A stretch of DNA of 64,000 nucleotides, from contig NKYR01000050.1 of assembly GCA_003184365.1 (NCBI GenBank), positions 62,001 through 126,000 on the forward strand, written 5' to 3'. Numbering within the stretch: the stretch's first letter is position 1; every line of letters begins with the position of its first letter. The translations under genes and the position numbers were made by a program. The notes beneath the pieces are model-generated. The model made no database searches and was not told the origin of the DNA. It saw nothing but the letters and a program-made list of their open reading frames with translations. Below are positions 21,459 to 33,649 of this stretch, one piece after another. The DNA comes from Evernia prunastri (taxonomy: Eukaryota; Ascomycota; Lecanoromycetes; Lecanorales; Parmeliaceae).

Positions 21459-23392
21459 CTATAGCTCAGAGCTCACACTCTCAACATGAGTAGTATACCC
21501 TTTCGCCTCCACCGTTCCCTTACCCACCGCGATTCTCTCCCTCTCCGCCTCCACTAGTTCACTAGGCCGACTCCTCTGCTTAGCAATTTTGTCACTAATT
21601 GGGATGATCGTCTTGTGTGGGCTGTCGATATCGAAATATGCGTCCAAGTCCTCGAGCGTTCTCTGCATGGTCTCCGGATACAGGAAATAGACCACGGGCA
21701 AGAACATGAGGTTGAAAGCTGCGAAGATAATGTAGAAGCGGTAGCCGATGTTCTTGATACCAGTGGGCGTGAACTGGGTGCAAACGAAGCCCAAGAGCCA
21801 ATTGGTGGCTGTGGCGGCCGCGGCACCGCGGGTGCGCATGGCGAGTGAGTTGACTTCGGCTTGGTAGACCGAGGGCACCATGCCCCATGTGCTAAAAGGT
21901 TGTCAGCTATCTAAGATGCACACGGACTCTTGAGACGAGGCGGCATACCAGCCAAAGGCAGCATAGTAGAAGAACAGAAATGTGATGGCTACGGGGCCCC
22001 ACTAGGTCTGATCAGCAAACTCTTTGATATTTCGTGAGTAGGCTTACTTTGGTCGGGTTGGTGGCCAGGAGCCCAACAGAGAGCGCAACCATGACATAGG
22101 CAAAGCCTTGCAGACCAAGGCCCCACATCATAAGAGATCTTCGGCCAGAGCGTTCAATCAACCAAAAAGCGATACCCGAAGAGATCATGTACGAAGTTGC
22201 ATTCGCGCCTGTTAACACGCGGGCTAGAAGGTTACTAAGGCCAAGGCTCTTTTCAAGAATAATCGGAAAATAGTAGTTGAGTGCATTAATTCCACCCCAT
22301 TGCTAAAAGTTCAAGATGTCAGTGAGGTTGGAAAGTTCTCAGCTGAACTTCCCGTACATACCTGCATGAACTGTCCACCACAGCCAAGTAATAGACGCTT
22401 GAGATGGCCGGACCTGTCTAGGCAAAGTATGACCTCTTTGAATGATATGCGGGATCTTCGCTCGATTTCGATGGCACCCAAAATTGACTTGAGTTGGTCT
22501 TGCATGATTGGGTCATTTGCGGATAGGTCTTTGCCTGAGAAGCGTCGTAGGGCCTCTTGGGCGTCCTCGATTCTGTCGTGATTCAAGAGCCAGCGAGGAG
22601 ACTCTGGAATAAGTGGAAGCAGGCAGACCATCACCAGGCACGGCACCAACTACTGGTGTCAGTACAACAACAGAACCAACATCTATGTCTGGAATGTGAC
22701 CTACTTGAAGAGCAAGTGGAAGTCGCCACTGTGCCTCGTTACCAGCGTAAGAGCATGCAAGTGTCAACCAGCTGGCAAAGCAGTAGAAGACGACATTGTG
22801 GAGCACCACGATCACCGAAAGTTTTCCACGGCGCTCTCCGGCACAGGATTCGGCTTGATACACGCCGCAGGTGGAGCTGGTGAAACCTAGATAGGGGTGT
22901 CAGCAAGTGAAAAGGCTAGCATAGGTGTGAAGTACCATTTCCAATGCCGTTGATGACACGACCAACAATGAGCTGAGGAAAAGTGGTAGCGGAGAACTGA
23001 AGGATTGCACCGATTGTGCTGAGACCTGCACCAACACGAAGTGTGTTCTTGCGACCCAGGTATTCACCAAACAGAGCGGTCAATAGACAGCCGAGCAGGT
23101 TGCCAAGCTGGTCCATGATTAGTATCAGTGTTGTCTCGAAAGGATAGAGATCTTCCGTACGGAGAAGCAGCTAGCTGTGATGCCTTGAATGTTCGAGTCC
23201 TTGGTCTCGGGAAAGGTCTTGATAAAGTCTGGACTGATCAGGATTCCGCTGATGACACCCTGGTTCATGGTTAATGACCAAGATCACACAGAAACCTAAG
23301 GTCGGCGAACTCACCTGATCATATCCATACCAAGCCTGAGCAGCAGAATTGGCGGCGGTGAGAGCAATCTCCAGGGGGTAGCCTGTAAGCAT
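21459..23392 (-). CDS. MFS sugar transporter (STP/hexose-type)
   Basis: Eight exons on the minus strand (23392-23315, 23259-23161, 23107-22936, 22886-22705, 22649-22362, 22302-22048, 22001-21949, 21891-21459) give 519 residues, normal for twelve-helix sugar porters. Family signatures: YGYDQGVISGI in helix 1, GRKNTLRVGAG after helix 2, GRVINGIGNG, YQAESCAGERRGKLS, the cytoplasmic PESPRWLLNHDR, QWGGINALNYYFP in helix 7, WLIERSGRRSLMMWG, and PETMQRTLEDLDAYF after helix 12. These proteins import hexoses, pentoses, disaccharides or polyols by proton symport at the plasma membrane. The exact sugar is unknown. The short N-terminus before helix 1 suggests that an upstream exon might be missing. All phases match, which supports the eight-exon model. 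Confidence 0.92.
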
Positions 23393-25077
23393 GGCTGTGG
23401 TATTGTCGATGTGATTCTCGGTGGAGGAAAGGGATTGAGAAAAGTGGATACAGAGCGTTCATTTATCATTTTGGATGCTATACCAGAGAGATGTTGCCCC
23501 ATGGGGTAGTCGCTAGTGTCTTGCGGAGAAGGGTCTCTCCCCGCAAAGCATGATATAGTGGGCCTTCTCCGGACCGATAGTCGAAGCAAAAGTGAATGAA
23601 TCTTCCGGCGAGACACGGCCCGCCGACCACGAAACATGAACATGGCGCGAGTCATGTTCACAATCGGACAAAGCGTGAAATAATTTGTCGGGATTGGTGA
23701 TATCAAAGGTATCTATTTTTCGAATCTCCGACAGATCACCGGTGCCGTCGAGATATCCGACTTTGTCGGGTCTAGATCTCTTATCCTTCGAAGTAGTCGA
23801 TCAAGTGATAGACTGACGGCACCAATCGAGGCTACAAGACCTGCGATTGGCAATGGAACCCAATACTTGGAGCCGTATTGCCTCCTGACGAGCGTCAAAT
23901 CGACCAAAGCGGCGGCTCGACTCGGTGGTTATCATGCCCTGTATTAAAGCTACAAGTTCATCAATCTGCTCTGAAGAGAAGCCGGGAATAATTGGGCTTG
24001 GTGATGTAGCGACAGAGCGTGCGATGCCCGTGGTACGAACGACATCTCCGCCTGTGTCTCTATTATTTATATTATACTTTACAGACGCCTATTACCCGTT
24101 CCTCATCAGTGGTGCTATGATAATAGTGCTAGCCACATGTCTACTGAAGTCGCTGTGATCATCGTGTAGGAACTCAGTGTTACTGGTGATGCTCGTAGAT
24201 GGGCGTACCTGATGTTGAGGCGTGTAGGGTTTCAGAATGACGGTCTGGAGGCTGTAGATGATCGGCTCTAATTCTTCAACGATTGTATATCTACCGTAAT
24301 AGCGATAGGAAACCCAGTCTTGCTTCTATCTAGTCAGGGGATAGATATAATTATGCTGGTGTAATATTCAAGGATGAAGTCTGTCTACAAAGGTTAGCAG
24401 ATGCTTGTATTCAATGTCAAGCTCTTAGCGTTCTGTAGCTTGTAAATTCTCTATCAGCTATAGACAATTATATGTTATCGTTTAATCGTTTTTCATAATT
24501 TCTATTATTTGTACTTTGTATCTTAGGTTGGCAAAGTCACACTCTTCGGAAAGCGCACCCCCGGGTACAATATCCCGGTGGTTTCGGGTAGCTCCGGGGA
24601 GGGATGTGACTTACCGACCAGACAATAAGAAAGCACGACAGCATTATACCAACGCCAGAAATCGAACCTAATACAATTGAAGAACACCAGCCAATACAGC
24701 CTACGAAGTAATCGCACGCTGGGCGCATTTGCAGGGACCTCCGTACCTCGGTACGTAAGGTATACCTTAGTATCTTACTGTAGTAAGGTAAGGTAGTGGT
24801 GGGGCTGTAACGCGCTACATATATTAGTAGCAGGCGCTAGTGGTTAGCTTTCCAAGTACTTTCAGGCGGCCACGGCTCCAGGGGTAATTTTCTGTTTGCT
24901 GCCAGCCTGCCATCCTCATCCTCGACCTTCCTCTTTTCAGCCTGTTTAGTCTTATTATCCTTTTCCAAAGTACAATGCAACACGAGACTAAGTCCAAGCC
25001 TGCAGCACAGATTAGACACACCCAGGTCTTTGAAGCTGCTCTCGATTCCGGGATCTGTGTTGACCGTGAAAGTTGCA
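23393..25077. other. Intergenic region, partly AT-rich, no gene seen
   Basis: About 1.7 kb. Frames near 23713-23907 (minus) and 23925-24158 (plus) are short and featureless. The segment 24170-24520 is AT-rich with many TATA-like words. A GTACCTCGGTACGTAAGGTATACCTTAG stretch around 24744-24770 has short inverted symmetry. No recognisable transposon coding sequence remains. Confidence 0.35.
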
Positions 25078-26936
25078 ATGAGTGCATTCGACACATTTGC
25101 TAGCATGGATGATGCCGTAAAGGCTGGTGATCAGCCAGGTACCTTAAAGACCACCTGGGAAGAAGTGACCTACGACGAGGCCGTTGACAGCGAACAGAAC
25201 ATGTTCAAGAAGCTGACTTACTGGCAAAGTAAATACAACTTTTTGACTTACCTCCTAGAGCACAGACATGAAATAGAAGCCATCGTGGCAGAGCATCTGG
25301 GATTGCCTGGACAACAGAATTGTTTGGTCTTACCTCCAGACGAGTGGATCCATGGAAGCTTTAACGCCTGCCTCCCCATCCAGGTTGATGATGGACGGTC
25401 ACTCATTGCTCGCTTCCCTTTACCGTACAAGGTAGGAGAAGCGAACAAGCCAGGCAATGCGGACGAGAAGCTTCGGTGCGAAGCAGCAGCCTATGCCTGG
25501 ATAAATCAAAACTGTCCTGATGTTCCTCTCCCACGATTATGGGGCTTTTCGTTCTCCAACGGCGTTTGCGTAAGTGGACATCAGGGTCACCGTTTTATTC
25601 AAGCAATACGATTTAACAAGTTACATAGTTCAGCACTGTCGAAACCCGCCCTATTATTGTACGTGCGTTCCACTTTCTGCGCAAGGCGGCATTATGGATT
25701 CTCGGCTATCCTGTGCCAGTCCCATATATCCGACATCGCTGTTCTCTTAATCTAGGAACCGGCTATCTAATAATGGACTGCGTGAAGCAGAATGACAACA
25801 ATATGCTCTCTGATACCTGGGACGAAGAGCGTCACGACAAAGTCCGCCGTGGCAATTTGTTCAGAGACCTCTCCAAAATCATTATCTCTCTCTCCCGTAT
25901 TCCGTTACCTCGTATCGGCTCTTTTACTATTGATGATCAGGGAATCATAAGTCTTACAAATCGTCCTCTGACATTGCGCCTCCAGGAGCTAGAGAATGAG
26001 GGCATTCCGATCGAGATTACAAGGCAGGATACGTATACAGCCGTCGAGCCCTACGTACAAGACCTTCTATCCTATCACGACAGTCGTCTATTACATTCGC
26101 CTAACGCAGCCAATGATGCATTCGATGCCAGGTCTCAGATGGCTGCCATCTCCGGAATGCGAGCAGTGATGCCCCAGTTTTTGGAACGGAGTCTTCGACA
26201 CGGACCTTTCGTTTTTTCACTCACGGACGTACACCAAAGCAACATCTTCGTCGATGAACAATGGAACATCAAGTATTTGATTGATATGGAGTGGGCTTGT
26301 TCACATCCTATTGAGATGCAGCAGCCGCCGTATTGGCTGATCAGTTGTGGCGTCGATCAGTTGGTAGACGAGTCTCTCAGCCAGTACAATGAGGTTAGAG
26401 AAAAATTTATGAAAGCTTTCGAGAAGGAGGAACGTTTGATGCGTCAGAACGACGAGGATTTACTGCTTACACGCACAATGAATCGAACGTGAACGACAGG
26501 CACTTTTTTCTACTTCAGTGCCGTAGACAGCACGGTAGGCTTATATACCATATTCCAGCAGCATATTCAGTCCAGATATACAAAAAGCAAATACACAAGC
26601 ACCGATATGGATGATGCGTTGTCAACGTTGTGGGGACATGGAGTAGAAGAGGTCATAGCGGGCAAGGTGAAGGATCGAGAGGAGTACATGACAAAGCTGC
26701 GAAAACTATTCGAGGTTTATGCGAGAAAAAAGACTGACAGCGAATTCCAAGTAGAGAAGGGGGCATCTGTGGAAGATGAAGCTGCGGCACAGGTTATCTC
26801 AGAGACAAAGAATGTGATGCAGGGAGATGCCGAAGAGGAGATTCCAGAAGAGGAGAATGGGAACGAAGCGAACAAGCCGTACACGGTCACAGAGCAAGAG
26901 GGGTTCCAGGACACGGATACAAAACACGGCGAATAG
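25078..26936 (+). pseudogene. APH-fold phosphotransferase interrupted by an in-frame TGA
   Basis: Exon 1 is 25078-25569 and exon 2 begins at 25629. The frame is open to a TGA at 26490-26492 (codon 452), then continues in the same frame to a stop at 26934-26936. The upstream part carries the fungal PF01636-like kinase-fold features: RSLIARFPLPYK, EAAAYAWI, the LGTGYLIMD hinge, FSLTDVHQSNIFVDE (here the catalytic-loop LTDVHQSN) and YLIDMEWA. After the TGA the frame still reads family-like (TGTFFYFSAVDSTVGLY and so on). In relatives the interrupted position is usually Trp, so TGG to TGA is the simplest change. Three explanations remain: a recently broken gene, a functional protein of 451 residues, or readthrough. 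The final 60 residues are acidic low-complexity. Substrate unknown. Confidence 0.75.
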
Positions 26937-29088
26937 AGGGTGGCATTTTACTCGTCTTTAAAGTTGACGGTGGCAGAAGCTGACGATCTCCTAGATTGAC
27001 CCCTTCCATCGCAAGCAAGCTTCGCTTCTTAGCCCTTACTTGTATATCTATGTACGTCTATCAGCATTTGAAGAACTTCCGGCTGCCCCGCTTCCTGCAC
27101 CCGATCGTTGTTGCCTTTCTTTCTGAATCTCTTTCCGTTTGTCTTGTGCCCGCGTGCCTGAAGAAGATAACTGCTTCGCCGTCTTCGCTGTTAATCCAAT
27201 GCCACCGTACGATGCTGTTTTCCTGTTTAGAATATAATGGCTAAGCATGAATTCAGGGATTCTTTGAAGGGGCTACGGATCCGAAAAGGGAAAGACGCGC
27301 TACCCTATACTCGCTACCCTATACTAGTTCTCGATACTACTCGACCTATTACGGTGGTGGTTACAGCGGAACCAGTTTCATAAAGTCTGAACGGCTGTCA
27401 CTCGCTGTGCCTTTGCTCTTCTTGGTAGCTGTATACCTCGAATGAATTGACAGGAAGAAGTCTGACTCCACAACAGCAGGTTTGATGTCTTACAGATCGT
27501 CGAAACTCCACACGCGACCCCTTAGGAGCGCTAACAAGTGACTAATACATTTAGAATCCTATTTTCCGTCCTATGCTCTCGTCCAACCCCAGCAGGCCAT
27601 CGACAAATGTCCAACCTGTTTGAAGCTGCATCGTACAACCAGAGCGTTCTCGCGAGCACGACGCCCATCGTCTGACTACCTATGCTCAATACTTGCTTAC
27701 GCAGCTTGAAGTATCACTGTCGAAGGGAAAGAAGACGATTCGCGTCAGAGAAATTGTCGAATTTGATGTATCGATCTGAGATACTTAGTGTTTGTGATTA
27801 AAAGCGAGTAAGCTAAATTAGTGCGTCAAATTAGAATGAATACCGTACCAACGAGCCCTAGAGTGCGCGCCGTGCTGGGACAGTAACGAGACGATGTCAG
27901 CTACCTTACATGATCAAATATGTAAGATATTAGATCTATGACATATCAGCTTTAATTGATAACGAACAGAATTAGCTCTATTCTACTATTATCATATCGA
28001 GATATATTAAAAAAAGTTCTTGTCGACGACGTTCACAAGATCTACCCTCTTCATTTTCTCCAGTCGTCTTTCATATTGTAAGCCAGTCAAAACCAGATGA
28101 CCTAGTTGAATCTAGCGTTATTGGGTCTAGCGCCTCTTGATGGTCGTTCTGGTGGCAACCGCAACATCTTACGGTACATCTCTCTCTTTCTTTCTACCTT
28201 ATTCCCTTGATGAGCCGTCAAAATGTTGCATCTCGGATCGGAACGTACAAGGTATTACCATGTTTCAAACCTCCGCCGTCAAGATGTGCACAGTTCCCTT
28301 CTCAGTGTCAGAAACGGCTCTCATAGGAGGGAGATAGATAGCGACGTGTCTCGCCCGCCTTCCAGAACGTTAGGCAACGGTCAATCCGGCGTCCGCCTGG
28401 CTACTGACTCGCGTCAGAATCAGTGACACGACAACTACGAACGAACGGGGTAGTAAGGGTTGAAGCTTCCCCGCACTCCTCGCCACATGAATGGATCTTA
28501 ATGTCTGCCTAGATGGCCCGGTGAAGGTCTAACTAACTTGGTGTTCCCGCGATGTGGCAGGCGGCGCGAGGCTTAAATGATCTGCAGAACCCAAAGCACG
28601 AGATTTACTCAACTTCGGTGGTGGATGCGCACATTGACGCCGACAGCTAGAACCCAAGGAGCGCGCTACATACTCGTGGAGACTCCGAAGAGGAAAGCTC
28701 GACCGGGTCCGAGTGGCTATCTGCCGCGCTATCAGATGGGCCGACTTCAGCCTTCGACGAACTCTTCTCGTTCATCGATGGCAATCGGGCCATGTCATAT
28801 CCGTAAACACAAATAGCGCCGACGGCCGATTGCCGTCGCCTTCCACATACTTTGATTGAGATGCGGGCCATACGTGTCCGGTCGAGTTGCATTCGTGATC
28901 ATGTGGGGCTTTTGAGTGGATCTGGGAACTTTTGCTTCTTCCGTACCTTCTCCATGTATGACGAGAAGTGCATGTTGCTTTTTCATAAGATTCAAAAGAG
29001 TGCTTCCTTCTACTTTTTTCCCTTTCATAATCTATAGATCTATTCTGTACTTCATCACTACTTTCTGGCCTTGTCTATTATCCTCACA
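26937..29088. other. Long intergenic region, no gene seen
   Basis: About 2.1 kb. CGCTACCCTATACT occurs twice in direct repeat at about 27298-27326. The segment 27890-28020 is AT-rich. Short frames (66-82 codons) lack motifs. The last 200 bases are CT-rich and lead into the FMO start. Confidence 0.35.
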
Positions 29089-31145
29089 ATGCTAACTGTA
29101 AGCCCCCATACCATTGACCTGCCAAAATTCGGCAAGGCTGTCTCCCTTCCCGAGCAACATCATTCGAGCCCAAAGGTTATTGCAGCGCAATGGGTCTCGA
29201 AATTAGAATCTGTCCTGGTCAGCAAGGATGCATCCCGGCTGGCAAACATCTTCCATCCAGATTGTTGGTGGCGTGATATGCTGGCCTTTCAATGGGATTT
29301 CCGTACGATCCATGGTATCGATAAATTGACAGAATACATTGGCAAACATCAAGAAACGGCGCAAATCTCGAACCTTCGGTTGCACCAAAATGGCCAGTTC
29401 GCACCAAGTGTGGCAAAGCCAATAGAGGGCCTCGAATGGATCGAATCCATGTTTGACTTTGAGACAAAGACTGGCCGTGGCTCGGGCATGCTCCGTATCG
29501 TCCAAGGTGCCGACGGCATCTGGAAAGGTTACATGATGTACACAGTCCTCAAGGAGCTGAAAGGCGCTGAAGAGAATGCTGGATACCGCCGACCGCACGG
29601 TGGAAACAACTCACTCCTTGGTGGCGCCATCAAAGGAAATTGGCAAGAGCGTCGCCAAAGGCAACTCGAGTTCCTTGATGAAGAGCCACAAGTACTCATC
29701 GTGGGCGCCGGTAAGCAACCTGATTCTTTCGTGGCTAGATGACAACTAAAGTCCGTTCAGGCCAAGCAGGGTTGAACACAGCAGCTCGACTTCAAGCTAT
29801 GGGGTTGTCCTGTCTAATTGTAGACAAAAACAGCAGGATCGGTGACAACTGGCGGCACAGATATAGGGTAAGCTGTTCTGCGTTTAATAAAGCATATCAT
29901 CTGACTGACTGTTGTTAGACTCTAGTCACACACGATCCGGTGCAATATACCCACATGGCATTTCTGCCCTTCCCATCTACCTGGCCTTTATTTACGGCAA
30001 AGGACAAAATCGGAGACTGGTTTGAGGCCTATGCCAGCTTACTAGAACTTAACGTCTGGATGAATACGAGGATTGACAGTGCTGAATATAATGACGAAAC
30101 AGGTGACTGGGTCGTGCAGGTTGAACGTGGAGGGGAGCCGAAACGAAGGTTGAAGCCACGTCATGTGATTATGTGCACAGGTATGATGCATCTCTTCAAA
30201 TTTGGCCCCATTCGACTAAAAGTCCCCATAGGTCATGCTGGTGAGCCAAAAGTGCCGAGCTTCCCTGGCCAAGATGACTTCAAAGGTGCTGTCTATCACG
30301 GCAGTCAGCATCAAGACGCTTCTCTTTCGGGCGATGTTACTGGAAAGAGGGTTGTGGTTGTTGGCACAGGCAACTCCGGCCACGACATCGCGCAGAATTT
30401 CCACGAAAATGGTGCGAATGTTACCATGATTCAACGCCGGGGCACATACGTCATCTCGGCGAAGACGGGCCTTTTCATGCTTCACGAGGGCCTCTACGAT
30501 GAAGGCGGTCCCCCAACAGAGGATGCAGATGTATATGGCCAAAGCTTGCCAATCCCCGTCCAATTCGCGCTAAACGTAGACGGCACCAACCGAATAGCAG
30601 CTGCCGAGAAAGACAACCTCGACGGTATGAAAAAGGCAGGCTTCAAAATCGACTTCGGCGAGGACGGCAGTGGTATCTTTCGCAAATACATCACCCGCGG
30701 TGGCGGCTACTACATCGATGTCGGGTGTTCACAGCTCATCATAGATGGGAAGATCAAGCTCCAGCAGAGTCCAGATGGCATCAAGGGGTTCGAGCCTCAT
30801 TCCTTGGTACTAGCAGACGGTACTAAGCTGGAAGCTGACATTGTGGTACTGGCTACTGGATACGATAACATGGTTACGTCGGCTCGCAAGATCTTCGGCG
30901 ACGAGGTTGCTGATCGATGCAATGATGTGTGGGATCTTGATGAGGAGGCAAAGATTAAGACGGTACGTTCTCCAATCGTTGAGTTGCGACCATCAAGCTG
31001 ACACGTAGACATTCAGATGTGGAGGCCAAGCGGTCACCCTCACTTTTGGTTCATGGGAGGCAGTCTCGCTTTATGCCGTATCTATTCGCGCTTTGTCGCT
31101 TTGCAGATTAAGGCTATCGAGGAGGGTTACAGCGCGCAATCGTAA
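29089..31145 (+). CDS. Flavin-containing monooxygenase with NTF2-like N-terminal domain
   Basis: Five exons (29089-29710, 29761-29867, 29919-30180, 30232-30962, 31017-31145) give 616 residues. Residues about 30-180 look like an NTF2/SnoaL-like cone (VIAAQWVSKLESVLVSKD.., HPDCWWRDMLAFQWDF). Then comes the FAD-binding LIVGAGQAGLNTAARL, a GDNWRHRY motif, a second Rossmann motif VVVVGTGNSGHDIAQNF for NADPH, and LATGYDNM in the place of the FMO ATGY signature. This layout is common in fungal YUCCA/FMO-like proteins of unknown substrate; oxidation of amines, sulfides or indole-3-pyruvate is conceivable. The third intron (30181-30231) is 51 bases with no stop in frame, so retention would add 17 residues; the spliced form CTG-HAGEPKVP fits the family better. 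Cytosolic enzyme by absence of targeting signals. Confidence 0.9.
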
Positions 31146-31786
31146 GATCGGCCTAGGCGTTGCAGCATTTCTCACAGGTAGATCCTTCTTTGATATTAGA
31201 TTGCAGGATGAGTTGTGGAGAGCTATCGGCAAGATGTGATGGAATTTTAGGAGGCACGAGCATTATAACATTTCTTGCCCTGATTGAGGATATCCTTTTT
31301 ACCACGGAGATCATAGATGCAGCTGGCACGTGACACCCCAGGCTCGGGCCGAAGCTCCCACATCTCCATTCGAAACGCTCGAGCGCACACGAAACATGGT
31401 GAGCACTCTATCTGACACCTTGCGTATATACTGTTTAATTGGCCAATATGTGTATACCTGGAACCTCAAAAACTGCTAGTTTGTGGGGGGCCTGCCATCT
31501 CTCTGTGCAGATGCTTCTTCTTGAACCCTGATCCTTGTCATGCTGCCTTAATCTCTTTCCTGACTATGTAAACACCGCTCTCTTCCTCTTTTTCCTTCAG
31601 CACAGTCTCCTCTCTTTTTGATCCACGCTTGATGCGCCTTCCTGTCTCTATATTTTGTTTCTCTAGATCTCATTTCCATTCATTCATTCATTCCATTATC
31701 AGCGCTTGAGGCGATCTTTACCATTGGGATTTTGCTAGCTGTACTCCTCTTTCAACGCGCCTAACAACCCGACGCTGTTGTCGAAT
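31146..31786. promoter_or_regulatory. Upstream region of the GH76 gene
   Basis: About 640 bases with no gene. From about 31530 to 31780 the plus strand is strongly CT-rich (TCTTTTCC, CTCTCTTTTTG) with an ATTCATTCATTC run, typical of a strong fungal promoter and 5' leader. Confidence 0.4.
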
Positions 31787-33271
31787 ATGGCTAGATGTAT
31801 TATATTTTTGGCACTGTTGGCTATTTGTACACATACTTTGTCCTTTCATGTCCGTGAGCGTCAATGGCAACATCATGGGCACAATAGAGAGCATCAGATT
31901 CTCTCATCAAGCAGCGGGATTCCAAGCTCAACAACTGCTACCCAAGCTACTTCTTCTCTGCAGCCTACGAGCATTGTCAATGGAGCAGCAAGTACTACCC
32001 CAGCAGTATTTTCGAAGGCTGCATCAACTGGGTCATCGGTCGCCGTTATGCTCGATGGCCCTTCCAGCAGTACGGTATCTGCTGTTTCCAGCAGCTTTTC
32101 GGAGGTCGCCACCGTCGAAAAAACGTCAGCATCAACCGACTCGTCCTATCTGACGAATGCGCATTCCGCAATAACCAAATTGCAGACTTTTTATCGCCCC
32201 AACGGTATCTGGCTTGCAGGGTGGTGGAACAGCGCTAATTGCCTGATCCTGCTCGCCGACCTCCGCAAGTACGAGAGTTCTTCCTTCTTAACCAGCATCA
32301 CTGATGGCTCGGATGGTGTATTCTTGACAACACTTAACAAAGCGCCTCCAAACGTCACCAACGGCTTCCTATACGACAATTACTACGACGATGAGGGCTG
32401 GTGGACGATTGCGTTGATCAGAACGTACGATGTCACTGGCGATGTCAGCTTCCTTACCGCTGCTGAAGCTACTTTCAACGACATCGCATCCGGCGCGACT
32501 TCCAACGTCCCCTGCGGCGGATTACGGTGGACTAAACCTACTGGTCCAGACAGCGTCATCGCTACCCTTCTTTTTGTGCAAGCAGCTGCGGAATTAGCAA
32601 TGAGGTATCCTTCCCAGAAGTCCTATTACCTTGATTTGGCATTGGAGCAGTGGAATTGGATCACCCCCCACATCCTAGTCGACAACTGGATCCAAGCGGA
32701 CGGTCTCGAGTGAGTACATCAATACCTCGCGCTTTTCTGTGGCTTCTTTACCCCGAAGCTTGCTACCAAACGAGTACTGACAGCAAGGAACTGTTCCAGA
32801 GACGCTCCAGCAAATGCTCCGACGTGCGCAACAAAACCCGCGAAGCTCGCTTACGAGCAAGGCGTTGCCATCGGCGCCCTCATAGCACTGAGTGACGTAA
32901 CAGGAAATGACACCTACGTGACCACGGCGTCCGCGATCGCCAGCAGCATAATTTCAGATCCTGGCCACGCACCTGCCCCTAACCATATCTTGACCGAATT
33001 CGATACTACGACGGACCCGGATTATGCGCAGTTCAAAGGCATCCTGATGCGCAATTTAGCATTGTTACAAGCAGTGAAGGGAAGCAGTGAGGTACTCACC
33101 TTTTTGACGGAGAATGCGGATGCGATCTGGAAAGATGATAGGGATGATAGTGATAACACTTTGGGGTTGGCATGGAGTGGGCCATATGTTGACTTGGGCG
33201 ATACGCCTTTAGGGGCGGCGGCGCATTCAAGTGCTACTATGGCACTGGTTGCGGCAGCTGTAGTGAGTTGA
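31787..33271 (+). CDS. Secreted GH76 alpha-1,6-mannanase-like protein
   Basis: Two exons (31787-32709 and 32800-33271) give 464 residues. A signal peptide (MARCIIFLALLAICTHTLS) is followed by a Ser/Thr/Ala-rich linker of about 95 residues, likely O-mannosylated, then the catalytic domain. GH76 features: TFYRPNGIWLAGWWNSANCLILLADL, the catalytic Asp pair in YDDEGWWTIALI, GGLRWTKP, and LAYEQGVAIGAL matching the family's YNQGV block. Fungal members (Dcw1/Dfg5 type) are often GPI-anchored and cross-link GPI proteins into the wall; here I see no GPI signal at the C-terminus (ATMALVAAAVVS), though that end is hydrophobic enough to ask. The N-terminal linker is unusual; most members start the catalytic domain soon after the signal. 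Splice phase is exact. Confidence 0.88.
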
Positions 33272-33649
33272 AGAATTGATTTTAAGTGGTGGTTATTACG
33301 TTGCGAGATGAATGCCTTCTGGTAAGGGTTACAGTTCAAGAGAAGTAAAGCCTAGATCATTATCAAGTCAATCTAGTGTAAAGTCGAATTCAGATCCTGA
33401 TAGATGAAATATTTTACCTCCAAATTTCTTCTCGTTTTCATTTGAATGACAAATTCCAAATGATGTTCATCGTTGACCCCTTCCTTGTTCGGGAAATCGA
33501 GACTTTCGTAGAGCCGGGATGATCCCCCACCACCGATACTTTTACCCCGCCTTCTTCAAAACTCAGACCGGCAGCTCCAACGCTCATGCAACTCATACAC
33601 CGCATCTATGCAGTGTTGCTTATAGCTCGCAGTCCTCATCTAGCATGCA
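33272..33649. other. Intergenic region between GH76 and the Zn2Cys6 gene
   Basis: About 380 bases with no gene or repeat recognised; expected to hold the GH76 3' end and the transcription factor promoter. Confidence 0.35.

Noticed and set aside
24523..24728. Possible tRNA-like arm (GGTTCGATTTC on the minus strand)
   Set aside because: No matching acceptor, D-arm or anticodon stem could be found around it.
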